Assembly: GCA_035315885.1 (NCBI GenBank)
Contig: DATFXM010000051.1
Location: 1 to 53,004, forward strand
Direction of reading: 5' to 3'
Origin: DATFXM01 sp035315885
GTDB lineage: Bacteria > Acidobacteriota > Blastocatellia > UBA7656
DNA: 53,004 nt
Numbering within the stretch: position 1 is the first letter of the stretch; each line of letters begins with the position of its first letter. The translations under genes were made by a program, and so were the position numbers. Shown in pieces: positions 17,801 to 25,569 of the stretch. The notes below the pieces were generated by a model. The model saw only the letters and a program-made list of their open reading frames with translations. It did no database searches and was not told where the DNA came from.

Positions 17801-18489
17801 TACTTGCCTTGCTCGAGATAGTCCTTGTCGATTTTTGTAGCGTAGTTGCTCTGGCGCAACGACTGAAAACGCTCGGTCATTTTTCTGCCTTCGTCCATCT
17901 GACCTGAACGATTCAGCGCATTCGCAAGCGTGTACGCAGCGGTTGAGTTGTAAGGCTCCGCTTCATACGCAGTCCGAGCGGGCGGCAAGGCCTCCGGGTA
18001 GTTGCGCTGCTGCATGTAGATTTGGCTCAGGTTGATGTTGGCGCCCACATCGGCCGCATCGATCTGCAGCACCCGTCGGAACTCGGTCACCGCGTCCGCG
18101 GTCCTGTTTTGAACTCTCGCGATCAAACCGAGCATGTAATGAGGCTGAGGTGCGTCCGGCGCTACTGTGGCGGCTGTCTTTGCCTCGCGCAGCGCGGCGT
18201 CGAGCTCCGGCTCGTTGTAAAGCGCAATGCAAAGATTGATCTGCGCGATCGCAAGTTTCGGATCGATTTGCAAGGCCCGCCTGAATTGAGCAGCGCCATC
18301 CTTGAAATTGAATTGCTCGAGCAGCGCGACGCCTAGATTGTTGGCCCGATAGGCTTGCTCGCGCGCCGATTCGTTCTGCGGTGTTCTCTGCGTCGCGAGA
18401 TTCGCGGACTGTGTAGTCAATATTAATGGTGCAATCCCGACGCAGAGCAGAGTAAGACTGAGAATCAACGCGAGTCTCGAGCGAATCAT
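14881..18489 (-). CDS. Secreted TPR / FG-GAP (VCBS) / ASPIC-UnbV protein (CRTAC1-like)
   Basis: 1202 residues with a signal peptide/anchor at 5-30. TPR helices occupy about 40-220. Seven FG-GAP calcium-binding loops of the type D-x-D-x-D-G-D-x-D follow (for example DYDGDGDLDLYE, DVDHDGDLDIF, DIDGDGDTDLVV), forming a beta-propeller at about 290-650. An ASPIC/UnbV domain comes next (GVGSKIEVR ... VRVLWPSG), then a C-terminal region with CPYLYAWNG and MGGGEMGYWEAPG. This architecture is frequent in Acidobacteria and Planctomycetes; the protein is extracytoplasmic and probably calcium-dependent and adhesive or a scaffold. Its enzymatic role, if any, is unknown. Stop lies 21 nt before the nitrilase gene. 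Confidence 0.9.
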   Translation of the reverse strand: MIRSRLALILSLTLLCVGIAPLILTTQSANLATQRTPQNESAREQAYRANNLGVALLEQFNFKDGAAQFRRALQIDPKLAIAQINLCIALYNEPELDAALREAKTAATVAPDAPQPHYMLGLIARVQNRTADAVTEFRRVLQIDAADVGANINLSQIYMQQRNYPEALPPARTAYEAEPYNSTAAYTLANALNRSGQMDEGRKMTERFQSLRQSNYATKIDKDYLEQGKYAEALASTGAESGLVDTNVPEVSFSDATQAIVQSTASTGTKPTAGAGQSSVRFNRQVTAAQLNDAGKKEIASAFSGCAVLFDYDGDGDLDLYETGPRGAHLYRNDKGKLVDVTAQSGALATSGELVTAVVAGDYDNDSKPDLFVLRYGSISLYHNNGNGSFSDVTSSAGIPAYPYLAISAAFVDVDHDGDLDIFIAGFADLTKAPAGEAGRAFSFPTDFNGAPNLLLRNDGNGKFTDITVQAKVGGALGHAVAVVPTDFDNRRDIDLLVLNFNGPPVLLRNMRDGSFSDVAAAVGLGASGRYTSAAACDVNKDGYTDFYFGVMDGPGVFVLSDGKGRFAMQPVPEQSGSEKAGTTAAQFVDYDNDGLFDLVSVSEGTRPLRVLRNLGNRWSDVSEKAVPSVAGLATRVLASGDIDGDGDTDLVVRSASGEIQVLRNQGGSVNRSLRVQLSGKVSNRNGVGSKIEVRAGSLKQRIETSSASPPAAPSDVVFGLGRHQSVDAVRVLWPSGIVQAETEIPKSADTVTAQALTITELDRKPSSCPYLYAWNGTRFEFITDFMGGGEMGYWEAPGQRNHPDPDEYVRMTSDQLKARNGRYELRVTNELEEALYVDRLQLAVVSHPASVEVYPNEGMSEPPREYKLFVVRNPQPPLTATDDHGHDVLARIAKLDRQYPDDFRLHRIRGYSEQHTLTMALGATTSQRVVLLLTGWTDYAFSSDNLGASQSGMSMQPPSLQVKDPHGAWKTVIEDIGIPVGRPQTVTVDLTGKFLSASREVRLVTNMRIYWDRILVDTSDGETPIDVQRIDPSTAELHWRGFSAEVTPDGREPFSYDYDRVTAVSPWKTMPGRYTREGDVKELLLRSDDMFVISRPGDEISLSFDATKLPPLPAGWTRTFLLYADGFSKEMDINSASPDQVLPLPFHGMKSYPYTAPEGYPLTPERRRYIERYNTRRVVTEVPPIECASEQAAGAAARGGR

Positions 18490-18524
18490 ACGGGGAATCG
18501 TAATTGGTTAATCGTGAATCGTAA

Positions 18525-18745
18525 ATAGGGGTTTCCGGTTTCGGGTTTCCGGTTTCGGGTTTCTGGTTTCCGGTTTTTAGTTTCTGGGGGCTCGTTTCTG
18601 GTTTTTGACCAGATTGCTGAACTGAAATACAACTGAACCATTGCGAAAGAGCTTCCCGAACGAGACAAACGTCTACTTAGCGAACCAGAAATCAAAAAGC
18701 AGAAGCCCTAACCCTAAACCGGAAAACCAGAAAGCCCGAACGGAA
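18525..18745. repeat. Inverted heptamer element, GGTTTCC/GGTTTCG family
   Basis: Left arm (about 18528-18605) is GGTTTCC, GGTTTCG and GGTTTCT units; right side (about 18679-18745) carries imperfect inverted complements (CCAGAAA, CCGGAAA, CCGAACG). The spacer is about 75 bp without a gene. Same architecture as the other elements with a third heptamer sequence. Confidence 0.8.
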
Positions 18746-19306
18746 ACTCCCCTTATGGCTAGCTTTTTGCCTGACATCACGATTACCCGAATTGAAGGTC
18801 CCAAAAAGTATCAGCGGCCCGAGGACGGAAAGTGAATTCGGATCGAACTGACGGCGCGCGGTGACCGGAGTAAGTTATACAAACAAACTCCGAATCATCT
18901 TCGCTCTGTAGCTCGACAACAATTCTGTGAGCGACAACGGATTGCGGGTGTTATGTCAAAAAAATGAGCAGCAATATCGTCCGTGTACGGGCGCCAAACG
19001 TGGAAGATCTACATATCGTACGAATCTCTGCCGGACAGTCGGAAACATAATTGCCGAAGCGGTAGAGTTAGGAAAGCACGGCATTACACGGTTAGCACGT
19101 CGTTTCCAGTTCGGCGCGTACCTGGCTTCGCCCCGCCCTCGCTGAGTTAGCGGCAGCGCTCAAGAAGATCTGCGCGACACAACGATTCGCGCGCGAACAA
19201 TTAGAGTTCCTCACGCGCTGATCGCTTCAAGAGCGTGTCAACTGCACTGGAAAAATCCAGCCTCCGGGAGGCCGGAAGCCAGTCGAGCAAGTGAAAGAAT
19301 TTCGCT
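18746..19306. other. Intergenic region without a supported gene
   Basis: No convincing coding frame. A 72-codon frame at 18927-19145 lacks a ribosome site and recognisable domain. Close to hypF two small hairpins are visible: CTGGA/TCCAG at about 19242-19257 and GCCTCC/GGAGGC at about 19259-19273. They could belong to the hypF leader. No known riboswitch signature was recognised. Confidence 0.6.
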
Positions 19307-21586
19307 ATGAAGCCAATGCCGAGTCGAAGTCGCATCCAGGTGCTAGGAATAGTTCAAGGAGTTGGCTTCAGGCCATTCGTGCTCCAACTTGCCCGCCAGC
19401 GCGGACTCAAAGGGTTCGTATTGAACAACGAGACCGGAGTGCTGATCGAAGTCGAAGGCGAACAAGGTGACATCGACAGATTCCTCAGCGACCTCGAGCT
19501 GCACGCGCCGCCGCTTTCAATCATCGATTCCATACAGTGCAGCTCTTCTCAACCGACCGGCGCCGAGGCCGACTTTCAAATAGTCAGAAGCGAATCGGCG
19601 CGAGAAAAATTCGCGCCGATGACACCGGATATCGCGACCTGTTCCGACTGCTTGAAGGAGCTGTTTGACACCAGCAATCGCCGCTTTCGCTTCCCATTCA
19701 TAAACTGCAGCAGTTGCGGGCCGCGCTTCACGATAATCGAACAACTTCCTTACGATCGCGCGCACACCACGATGCGCGATTTCGTGATGTGTGAACACTG
19801 CCGCAGCGAATACGACAATCCGCTTGATCGCCGGTTCCACGACGAACCAATCGCTTGTCCCAGATGTGGTCCTCAAGTCACGCTTACAAGCAAGAGCCGT
19901 AACGAAGTCGTTGTAGGCGACGTGTTCATTCCGGCGAGGCGCCTGCTGGCGGATGGAAGGATTCTCGCGATGAAGGGAGTTGGGGGATTCAGCCTGGTCT
20001 GCGACGCCACAAACGCGAGCGCGGTCCGCCGGCTTCGACAAAGGAAGCTGCAGGACGAAAAACCGTTTCCCCTCATCGCAGGCACGACCGCCGTGGTGCA
20101 CGACCATTGTATAGTGTCCCCCTTGGAAGAGTCGCTGCTCGTCTCACCGAGACGGCCCATCGTGTTGTTGGAGAAGAAGCATGACTCGTCCATCGCCCCC
20201 GAGACTGCGCCGGGAGTGAATACGTTCGGATTTATGCTGCCTTCGTCGCCCATACATCATCTGCTGCTCGAACATCTCAATCGGCCTCTGGTGATTGCCG
20301 CCGCCAACAGGTCTGACGAGCCCATCTGCTTTGAAGACCGCGATGCCCTGGAACTCCTCGGGGACATAGCAGACTACTTCTTTCTCCACAACCAGCGCAT
20401 TCGCACACGTGTGGATGATAGCGTGACGCGCGTTTTTCGATCTCGCGAAATGATTCTGAAGCGCTCTCGGGGTCATGTTGCTCAGCCAATCAGAATCGGA
20501 GACCGGATCTCACGTCGGATACTGGCGTGCGGGGGCGAAAAGAACAGCACGTTCTGCCTCACGCGCGACGAGTTTGCGTTTGTAAGCCAGCACCTGGGCA
20601 ACCTCGAGAATCCTGAAAGCCTGGAAACATTCGCAAATGAAATCGAGCACTACAAGCTGCTTTTCGAGATTCAGCCCGAGGTGATCGCGTACGACTTGCA
20701 TCCAGACTATCACTCAACGAAGTACGCGCTTTCGCGCGACGACATCAAAACCATGATCGGTGTCCAACACCATCACGCGCACATCGCAAGCTGCATGGTG
20801 GACAACGAGACTGATCGCGATGTAATCGGCGTGGCAATGGACAGCGTAGGCTTTGGAGCCGATGGTCATCTCTGGGGTTGCGAGTTTCTGATAGCAAACT
20901 TGAAGGACGCCGAACGGATGGCGCATCTCGAGTATGTAACGCTGCCCACGGGCTATGCAGACGGTCGCGAACCCTGGCAGATGGCGGCAACTTTTCTGCA
21001 CAAGACGTTCGGAGCTGCGTTCATCGACCTGGATCTTTCGTTGTTGGAGACGATGGACCGCATCGCGTGGAGCAATCTCAGCAAAGCAATCAGCGAGGAC
21101 GTCAACAATCAACAGATCTCGAGCATGGGCAGAATGTTCGACGCGGTTTCTTCCCTGCTGGGTTTGAACCAGGCAATAACTATTAACGGTCAAGCGGGCG
21201 TCATTCTTGAAGCGATCGCGAACACGCGATGCAACGACAGCTATGAGTTCGCGCTGTCCGGCGATGGCAGCACTATTAAAGCCGATACGGTCGTTCGCGG
21301 GATCGTGCAGGACCTGTTAGATGGAGTTCCGATGGAAGATATATCGGCAAAATTTCACAATGGCGTAGCTGCGCTTATAACGACGGTGGTGTGCAAGATT
21401 CGGGATGAGCAAGGTATCAACAGAGTGGCTCTATCTGGTGGAGTTTTTGAAAACATGTATCTTCTGAACAGCGTGTTCGGGAGGCTTGAAGCCGAGAGGT
21501 TCAAGGTTTTGATTCACAGCCGTATACCACCCAACGACTCGGGGATTTCGCTCGGCCAGGCCGCGATTGCGAGGATCAAGTGCTGA
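19307..21586 (+). CDS. hypF: Carbamoyltransferase HypF ([NiFe]-hydrogenase maturation)
   Basis: 759 residues, close to the family norm of about 750. Order: acylphosphatase domain (about 7-95, with VQGVGFRPFV), four CxxC zinc-finger halves (about 108-190: CSDC, CSSC, CEHC, CPRC), YrdC-like domain (about 205-380) and Kae1-like domain with VQHHHAHIASCM and MDSVGFGADGHLWGCEF. It turns carbamoyl phosphate into the carbamoyl group that HypE converts to the cyanide ligand of NiFe hydrogenases. No hydrogenase or other hyp gene is in the window, so it is an orphan here. The last codons, AAG TGC TGA, lie in the heptamer array, giving a C-terminal IKC identical to that of the permease at 9176. A second ATG at 19316 is possible. 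Confidence 0.93.
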   Translation: MKPMPSRSRIQVLGIVQGVGFRPFVLQLARQRGLKGFVLNNETGVLIEVEGEQGDIDRFLSDLELHAPPLSIIDSIQCSSSQPTGAEADFQIVRSESAREKFAPMTPDIATCSDCLKELFDTSNRRFRFPFINCSSCGPRFTIIEQLPYDRAHTTMRDFVMCEHCRSEYDNPLDRRFHDEPIACPRCGPQVTLTSKSRNEVVVGDVFIPARRLLADGRILAMKGVGGFSLVCDATNASAVRRLRQRKLQDEKPFPLIAGTTAVVHDHCIVSPLEESLLVSPRRPIVLLEKKHDSSIAPETAPGVNTFGFMLPSSPIHHLLLEHLNRPLVIAAANRSDEPICFEDRDALELLGDIADYFFLHNQRIRTRVDDSVTRVFRSREMILKRSRGHVAQPIRIGDRISRRILACGGEKNSTFCLTRDEFAFVSQHLGNLENPESLETFANEIEHYKLLFEIQPEVIAYDLHPDYHSTKYALSRDDIKTMIGVQHHHAHIASCMVDNETDRDVIGVAMDSVGFGADGHLWGCEFLIANLKDAERMAHLEYVTLPTGYADGREPWQMAATFLHKTFGAAFIDLDLSLLETMDRIAWSNLSKAISEDVNNQQISSMGRMFDAVSSLLGLNQAITINGQAGVILEAIANTRCNDSYEFALSGDGSTIKADTVVRGIVQDLLDGVPMEDISAKFHNGVAALITTVVCKIRDEQGINRVALSGGVFENMYLLNSVFGRLEAERFKVLIHSRIPPNDSGISLGQAAIARIKC

Positions 21587-22274
21587 GTGCTGAGTGCTGA
21601 GTGCTGAGTTCTGAGTGCTGAGTGCTGAGTGCTGAGTGCTGAGTGCTGAGTGCTGAGTGTTGAGTGCTGAGTGCTGAGTGCTGAGTGTTGAGTTCTGAGT
21701 GCCAACCCCGAAGGGGTTGCGTCGTCCAGCCCTAGGGTTGCCGTCCGCGGCTACCCTGGGTAACACGTCAGATATTTCCCAACCCCGAAGGTGTTGCGTC
21801 GTCCAGCCCAGGGTTGCCGTCCGCGGCTACCCTGGGTAACACGTCAGATATTTCCCAACCCCGAAGGGGTTGCGTCGTCCAGCCCAGGGTTGCCGTCCGC
21901 GGCTACCCTGGGTAAACCGCAACGTGACGGACGCAACCCTGTAGGGGTTGCGTCAACCATATGCTAAACAGCGATTGACGAATACGGGAACGCAACCGCT
22001 AAGGGTTGCGTCAACCATATGCTAAACAGCGATTGACGAATACGGGAACGCAACCCTGTAGGGGTTGCGTCAACCATCTGCTAAACAGCGATTGACGAAT
22101 ACGGGAACGCAACCCCTACAGGGTTGCGACGAATTAACGCGACCGTACCCAGGGTAGCCGTGGACGGCAACCCTGGGCTGGACGACGCAACCCCTTCGGG
22201 GTTGGAGACTCAGCACTCAGCACTCAGCACGCAGCACTCAGCACGCAGCACTCAGCACTGAGCACTCAGCACTC
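21579..22274. repeat. Second composite inverted repeat element
   Basis: Left arm 21579-21700 is GAGTGCT/GAGTTCT heptamers; right arm about 22207-22274 is AGCACTC/AGCACGC. Inside, three units combine the CAACCCC-GAA-GGGGTTG hairpin and the CCAGGGT...ACCCTGG hairpin with an AACACGTCAGATATTTCCC linker. Then come four copies of a different palindrome (see 21932-22127), and finally one inverted copy of the first unit type. Same design as 8033-9182. Confidence 0.92.
21932..22127. repeat. 59-bp direct repeats with CGCAACCC...GGGTTGCG palindrome
   Basis: Palindromes start at 21932, 21991, 22049 and 22108, so the period is 58-59 bp. The interval between palindromes is nearly identical in each copy, contains GCTAAACAGCGATTGACG, and can itself pair GTCAA with TTGAC. 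The fourth palindrome is the inverse of the first. Because the intervals are identical this is a tandem repeat, not a CRISPR. Confidence 0.9.
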
Positions 22275-22452
22275 GGAAGTAGTTGACAGTTAATGGCACT
22301 CTGACCGAATTGGACACCAATAGGTGGTAGGTTGCGCTGGTTTGCTGTCCCGAAGTCTACTGAAACTCCTTCCAACCCTTAGCCAAAGCGCGATTAATCA
22401 AGCATTAAGGGAAGCACCCCAACAACTTAGCCGGTCCCACCGGCATTTCTGC

Positions 22453-22523
22453 TATACTCCACGCCATTAAACCAACTACGGCACAGGGATTGAAGCAAGA
22501 AGCCGTTTCGAAAAGTCCGTAGT
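22453..22523 (+). promoter_or_regulatory. Candidate promoter and structured leader of the c-di-GMP enzyme gene
   Basis: An extended -10 box (TGC-TATACT, TATACT at 22453-22458) is seen without a good -35. About 16 nt further, ACTACGG (22475-22481) can pair with CCGTAGT (22517-22523) to close a 49-nt stem-loop in the 5' leader of the gene at 22581. I could not match this to a known riboswitch. The rest of 22275-22580 shows nothing else. Confidence 0.35.
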
Positions 22524-22580
22524 CTCTCGAGTCTGCTCCCAAGTTTCAGCACCGTTCGACTTTCGAGTGGTAAGCAAGGC

Positions 22581-25001
22581 ATGACGCGAACGTCAGTCCA
22601 GGAGAACCCTCGTTCCAGGCGCTTCATCAGCCTGGTGTCGGCGGTTGGTCTGAGCGTCTTCGCATTCTCCTTTTACCAAGTCCTGACCGCGCCAGTGCAG
22701 CTCGAGTGGATACTGCTGTGCCTGGTGACCGCTCTGATAGTCTCGAATACCGATATCCAGCTTCCAAAGATCCCGAGCACCGTCACTCTCGACGATACGT
22801 TTATCTACATTTCTTTTCTGTTATACGGACAGTGGCCGTCGGTTCTGCTTGCCGGTATAACCGGAGTGGCCTGCTCTCTTCACTACTCCAACAAGCGCCG
22901 AGTGATGCCGTTCAACGCGGCAGTGATGAGCCTCTCCTTCTTCATCTCAAGCACCATTGTTTCGTCGGTGTTTGAAAAACCCACCGCCGGAGACCTTAGC
23001 ACACTGATTCTGGCTACGGAATCCCTAGCGCTCATTCACTACCTACTAAACTCCGGAATGGTCAGCATAGTGAGCGCGCTGCGACGAGGCCGTCGAGTCC
23101 GCAAGACGTGGCGCGAAGGATTCTTGTGGACGTCCGTTTCGTACTTCGCCGGTGCGGTTGCCGCCTGCCTGGTCGTCAAGCTCGTCGCGATTATTTCTTT
23201 CTACGCGTTCATAATTGCAGTGCCTATAATGGCGGTGACTTATCTGACCTACCGAAATTACCTGGACAGAATTCGCGCTTCGATGAGTCACGTCGACGAG
23301 ATGGGTGAACTGCACCTCCGTACTATCGAAGCTCTCGCGATCGCAATCGATGCCAAGGACGAAGTCACTCACGACCACGTTCATCGGGTCCAGATCTACG
23401 CCACCGGACTCGCGCGCCTGTTTGGGCTTTCAGACGCGGAGGTCGAAGCATTGAAGGCGGGGGCGCTGCTGCACGATATCGGCAAGCTCGCCGTTCCGGA
23501 TTACATACTCAACAAACCCGACAGACTGACGCCTGCTGAGATGGACAAGATGAAATCCCACACGATCGTGGGTGCCGAGATCCTCTCGCGCGTCGGGTTT
23601 CCTTACCCGGTAGTTCCGGTTGTGCGCCATCATCACGAGCGCTGGGACGGCAAGGGTTACCCCGACGGATTGGTCGGCGAAGATATTCCGGTCACTGCCC
23701 GGATTCTATCCGTAGTTGATTGCTTTGATGCAGTGCGTGAGGATCGCCAGTATCGTAAGGGCATGACCCGAGGCGAAGCCATCTCGTTGATAAGAGACAA
23801 CGCGGGCAAGATGTACGACCCCGAAGTGGTCCGCGTGTTTCTCGAACATCTTTCCGAGTTCGAAACTGAGATAGCCGCGCAGCGCAAGGAGATCCGGCCT
23901 CTTCCGCAGAAGGCCGGCATCAAACGCATGGCCGAGCCACGGCCGCAAGGTACGCAGCCCTTCGAACAGATCAGAAACGCTCACCGCGAGGTCATAACGC
24001 TCTATGAAATTGCGCAGACAATCGGGACGTCTCTGGACCTGCGCGATATGTTTGCCGTTTTTTCATCGCGGCTGCGCGACATGGTCAATTACACAACCTG
24101 CGTTTTGTATCTCAGACGTCCCAACTCGATCGAGATAGAAGCGGCGCATGCAACCGGACGCAATGCGGACCGTTTCAAGGGCAAGAGTCTGATCATCGGG
24201 GCGGGCATTACCGGTTGGGTCGTAGCAAACCGTCAGCCGATGTACAACTGCGATCCGATGATGGACATAACTACACTCAAGCTCGATGTAGATCCGCCTT
24301 ACCGGTCGGTGGTGGTCGTGCCGCTGGTGAAGGACAACGAGGCCCTGGGCGCGATGGCGCTTTACTCGACTGAAGTGGCGATCTACGAAGCTGATCACCT
24401 CCGACTGGCGGAGGCGGTGGGTAAGCTGGCCTCTGACGCCATTGCAAACGCGCTGCATCACGAAAGCGCCGAGGCGAAAGCGTTAACTGATCCGCTGACG
24501 GGCTTGCCGAACGCACGAGCGCTCCGGTACCAGTTCGAGGAAGAAGCAGATCTCGCGCAGCGTCACGGCGAGAGCTTCACTCTATTGATGATGGACCTGG
24601 ACGGCTTCAAGAGGATTAACGATAGTCTGGGACACCAGGCTGGAGACAACTTGCTGCGGGAGATCGCTCGAGTCACGCTGGATCAAGTCCGGACGAGAGA
24701 TTTCGTTTGCCGCTACGCCGGCGACGAATTCGTAGGCCTGCTGCAGGTCGGACCCGATGAAGCTCGCGACGTCGTACAGCGCATACAGCATTCAGTGGAC
24801 AACTACGACTACGGCGTCGGTCTAACAGGAGCTGGTGTAGGAATCAGCATCGGATGGGCAAGCTACGGTACCGATGGACATTCACTGGATGAATTGTTGC
24901 TCGCCGCCGACCGCGCTATGTACGCGGACAAGAGTCGCCGCAAGTCACTCGCACCTTCCGGCGCCGAACCAAGCAACCGAGATCGCGCCCACATTATGTA
25001 G
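22581..25001 (+). CDS. Membrane HD-GYP / GAF / GGDEF protein (c-di-GMP hydrolysis and synthesis)
   Basis: 806 residues. An N-terminal region of about eight hydrophobic segments (17-230) of MASE type is followed by an HD-GYP phosphodiesterase (about 245-420, LLHDIGK near 297 and HHERWDGKGYPDGL), a GAF sensor domain (about 480-625) and a GGDEF cyclase (about 635-785). The cyclase signature is RYAGDEF, an accepted active variant, and the inhibitory I-site RxxD is intact (RTRD, then FVCR before it). Both activities look catalytically competent, so the protein could make or degrade c-di-GMP according to membrane and GAF input. Type IV pilus genes downstream in the window carry a c-di-GMP-type riboswitch. 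Its TAG stop abuts the repeat at 25001. Confidence 0.92.
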   Translation: MTRTSVQENPRSRRFISLVSAVGLSVFAFSFYQVLTAPVQLEWILLCLVTALIVSNTDIQLPKIPSTVTLDDTFIYISFLLYGQWPSVLLAGITGVACSLHYSNKRRVMPFNAAVMSLSFFISSTIVSSVFEKPTAGDLSTLILATESLALIHYLLNSGMVSIVSALRRGRRVRKTWREGFLWTSVSYFAGAVAACLVVKLVAIISFYAFIIAVPIMAVTYLTYRNYLDRIRASMSHVDEMGELHLRTIEALAIAIDAKDEVTHDHVHRVQIYATGLARLFGLSDAEVEALKAGALLHDIGKLAVPDYILNKPDRLTPAEMDKMKSHTIVGAEILSRVGFPYPVVPVVRHHHERWDGKGYPDGLVGEDIPVTARILSVVDCFDAVREDRQYRKGMTRGEAISLIRDNAGKMYDPEVVRVFLEHLSEFETEIAAQRKEIRPLPQKAGIKRMAEPRPQGTQPFEQIRNAHREVITLYEIAQTIGTSLDLRDMFAVFSSRLRDMVNYTTCVLYLRRPNSIEIEAAHATGRNADRFKGKSLIIGAGITGWVVANRQPMYNCDPMMDITTLKLDVDPPYRSVVVVPLVKDNEALGAMALYSTEVAIYEADHLRLAEAVGKLASDAIANALHHESAEAKALTDPLTGLPNARALRYQFEEEADLAQRHGESFTLLMMDLDGFKRINDSLGHQAGDNLLREIARVTLDQVRTRDFVCRYAGDEFVGLLQVGPDEARDVVQRIQHSVDNYDYGVGLTGAGVGISIGWASYGTDGHSLDELLLAADRAMYADKSRRKSLAPSGAEPSNRDRAHIM

Positions 25002-25109
25002 TTCTGAGAACCGAGTTCTGAGTTTTGAGTAACGACCCCAAAGAGGTTGCGTCCGGAACCCTGAACAAAGCGGCCTTCCGTAATCCCTTCGGGATTTGCA
25101 CTCAGCACT
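25001..25109. repeat. Short inverted heptamer element between two convergent genes
   Basis: GAGTTCT/GAGAACC units on the left, AGCACTC on the right, with two degenerate hairpins in between (CGACCCCAAAGAGGTTGCG and AATCCCTTCGGGATT). It exactly fills the space between the stop of the GGDEF protein and the stop of queD. Confidence 0.85.
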
Positions 25110-25472
25110 CTACTCCCCGAAGTAGTCGCAACGTGCGGTACACGTTTCGCGAATCGTCACGCGATGTAAGCCGGGTAAGCTCCCCCTGAGACGTTCCCAG
25201 ATCCATCGGGACAGATTTTCGCTGGTGGCATTCTCCAGACCATCAACTTCGTTTAAATAATAGTGGTCGAGCTTGAGCCTTAGGGGCTCGAACGATTCTG
25301 CTATTACGGCATAGTCGATGAACCAACCTTTTTCTTCGTCGACTTCGCCACGAACCGCGACTTCGCAGACAAACGAATGCCCGTGGAGTCGCGCGCACTT
25401 ATGGTCGGGAGCGACACGCGGGAGGCGGTGCGCGGACTCAAACCTGAACTCCTTCACAAGCTCGACAATCAT
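25110..25472 (-). CDS. queD: 6-carboxytetrahydropterin synthase (QueD / PTPS family)
   Basis: 120 residues from the ATG at 25472; a longer frame to 25544 has no support and would exceed the family length. Zinc-binding His residues are in ESAHRLP and LHGHSF, and the catalytic Cys precedes them as C-x3-HGH (KCARLHGH), the pattern of QueD. A Glu-containing RETCTARCDYF motif closes the protein. It converts dihydroneopterin triphosphate to 6-carboxytetrahydropterin in the queuosine/7-deazaguanine pathway, although other PTPS members share these features. It is divergent from the RibD-type gene with a 97-bp shared promoter region. Confidence 0.88.
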   Translation of the reverse strand: MIVELVKEFRFESAHRLPRVAPDHKCARLHGHSFVCEVAVRGEVDEEKGWFIDYAVIAESFEPLRLKLDHYYLNEVDGLENATSENLSRWIWERLRGSLPGLHRVTIRETCTARCDYFGE

Positions 25473-25569
25473 TCGTGAAATCTTATCCGGACACCCGCGC
25501 AGCCGGCAAACTCCTGCGTCTCTCCAACCGAATGGCCTCGCCAAACACCGTTGGTTAAACTAGGCCGGC

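Noticed and set aside
18641..18835. 64-codon plus-strand ORF
   Set aside because: Starts in and runs through the GGTTTCC-family repeat, no ribosome site.
21932..22127. CRISPR-like array with 59-bp spacing
   Set aside because: The intervals between palindromes are nearly identical, the repeats are few, and no cas gene is present.
8033..22274. Insertion sequence with transposase
   Set aside because: No transposase or recombinase frame is found in or beside either composite element; if mobile, they are non-autonomous.
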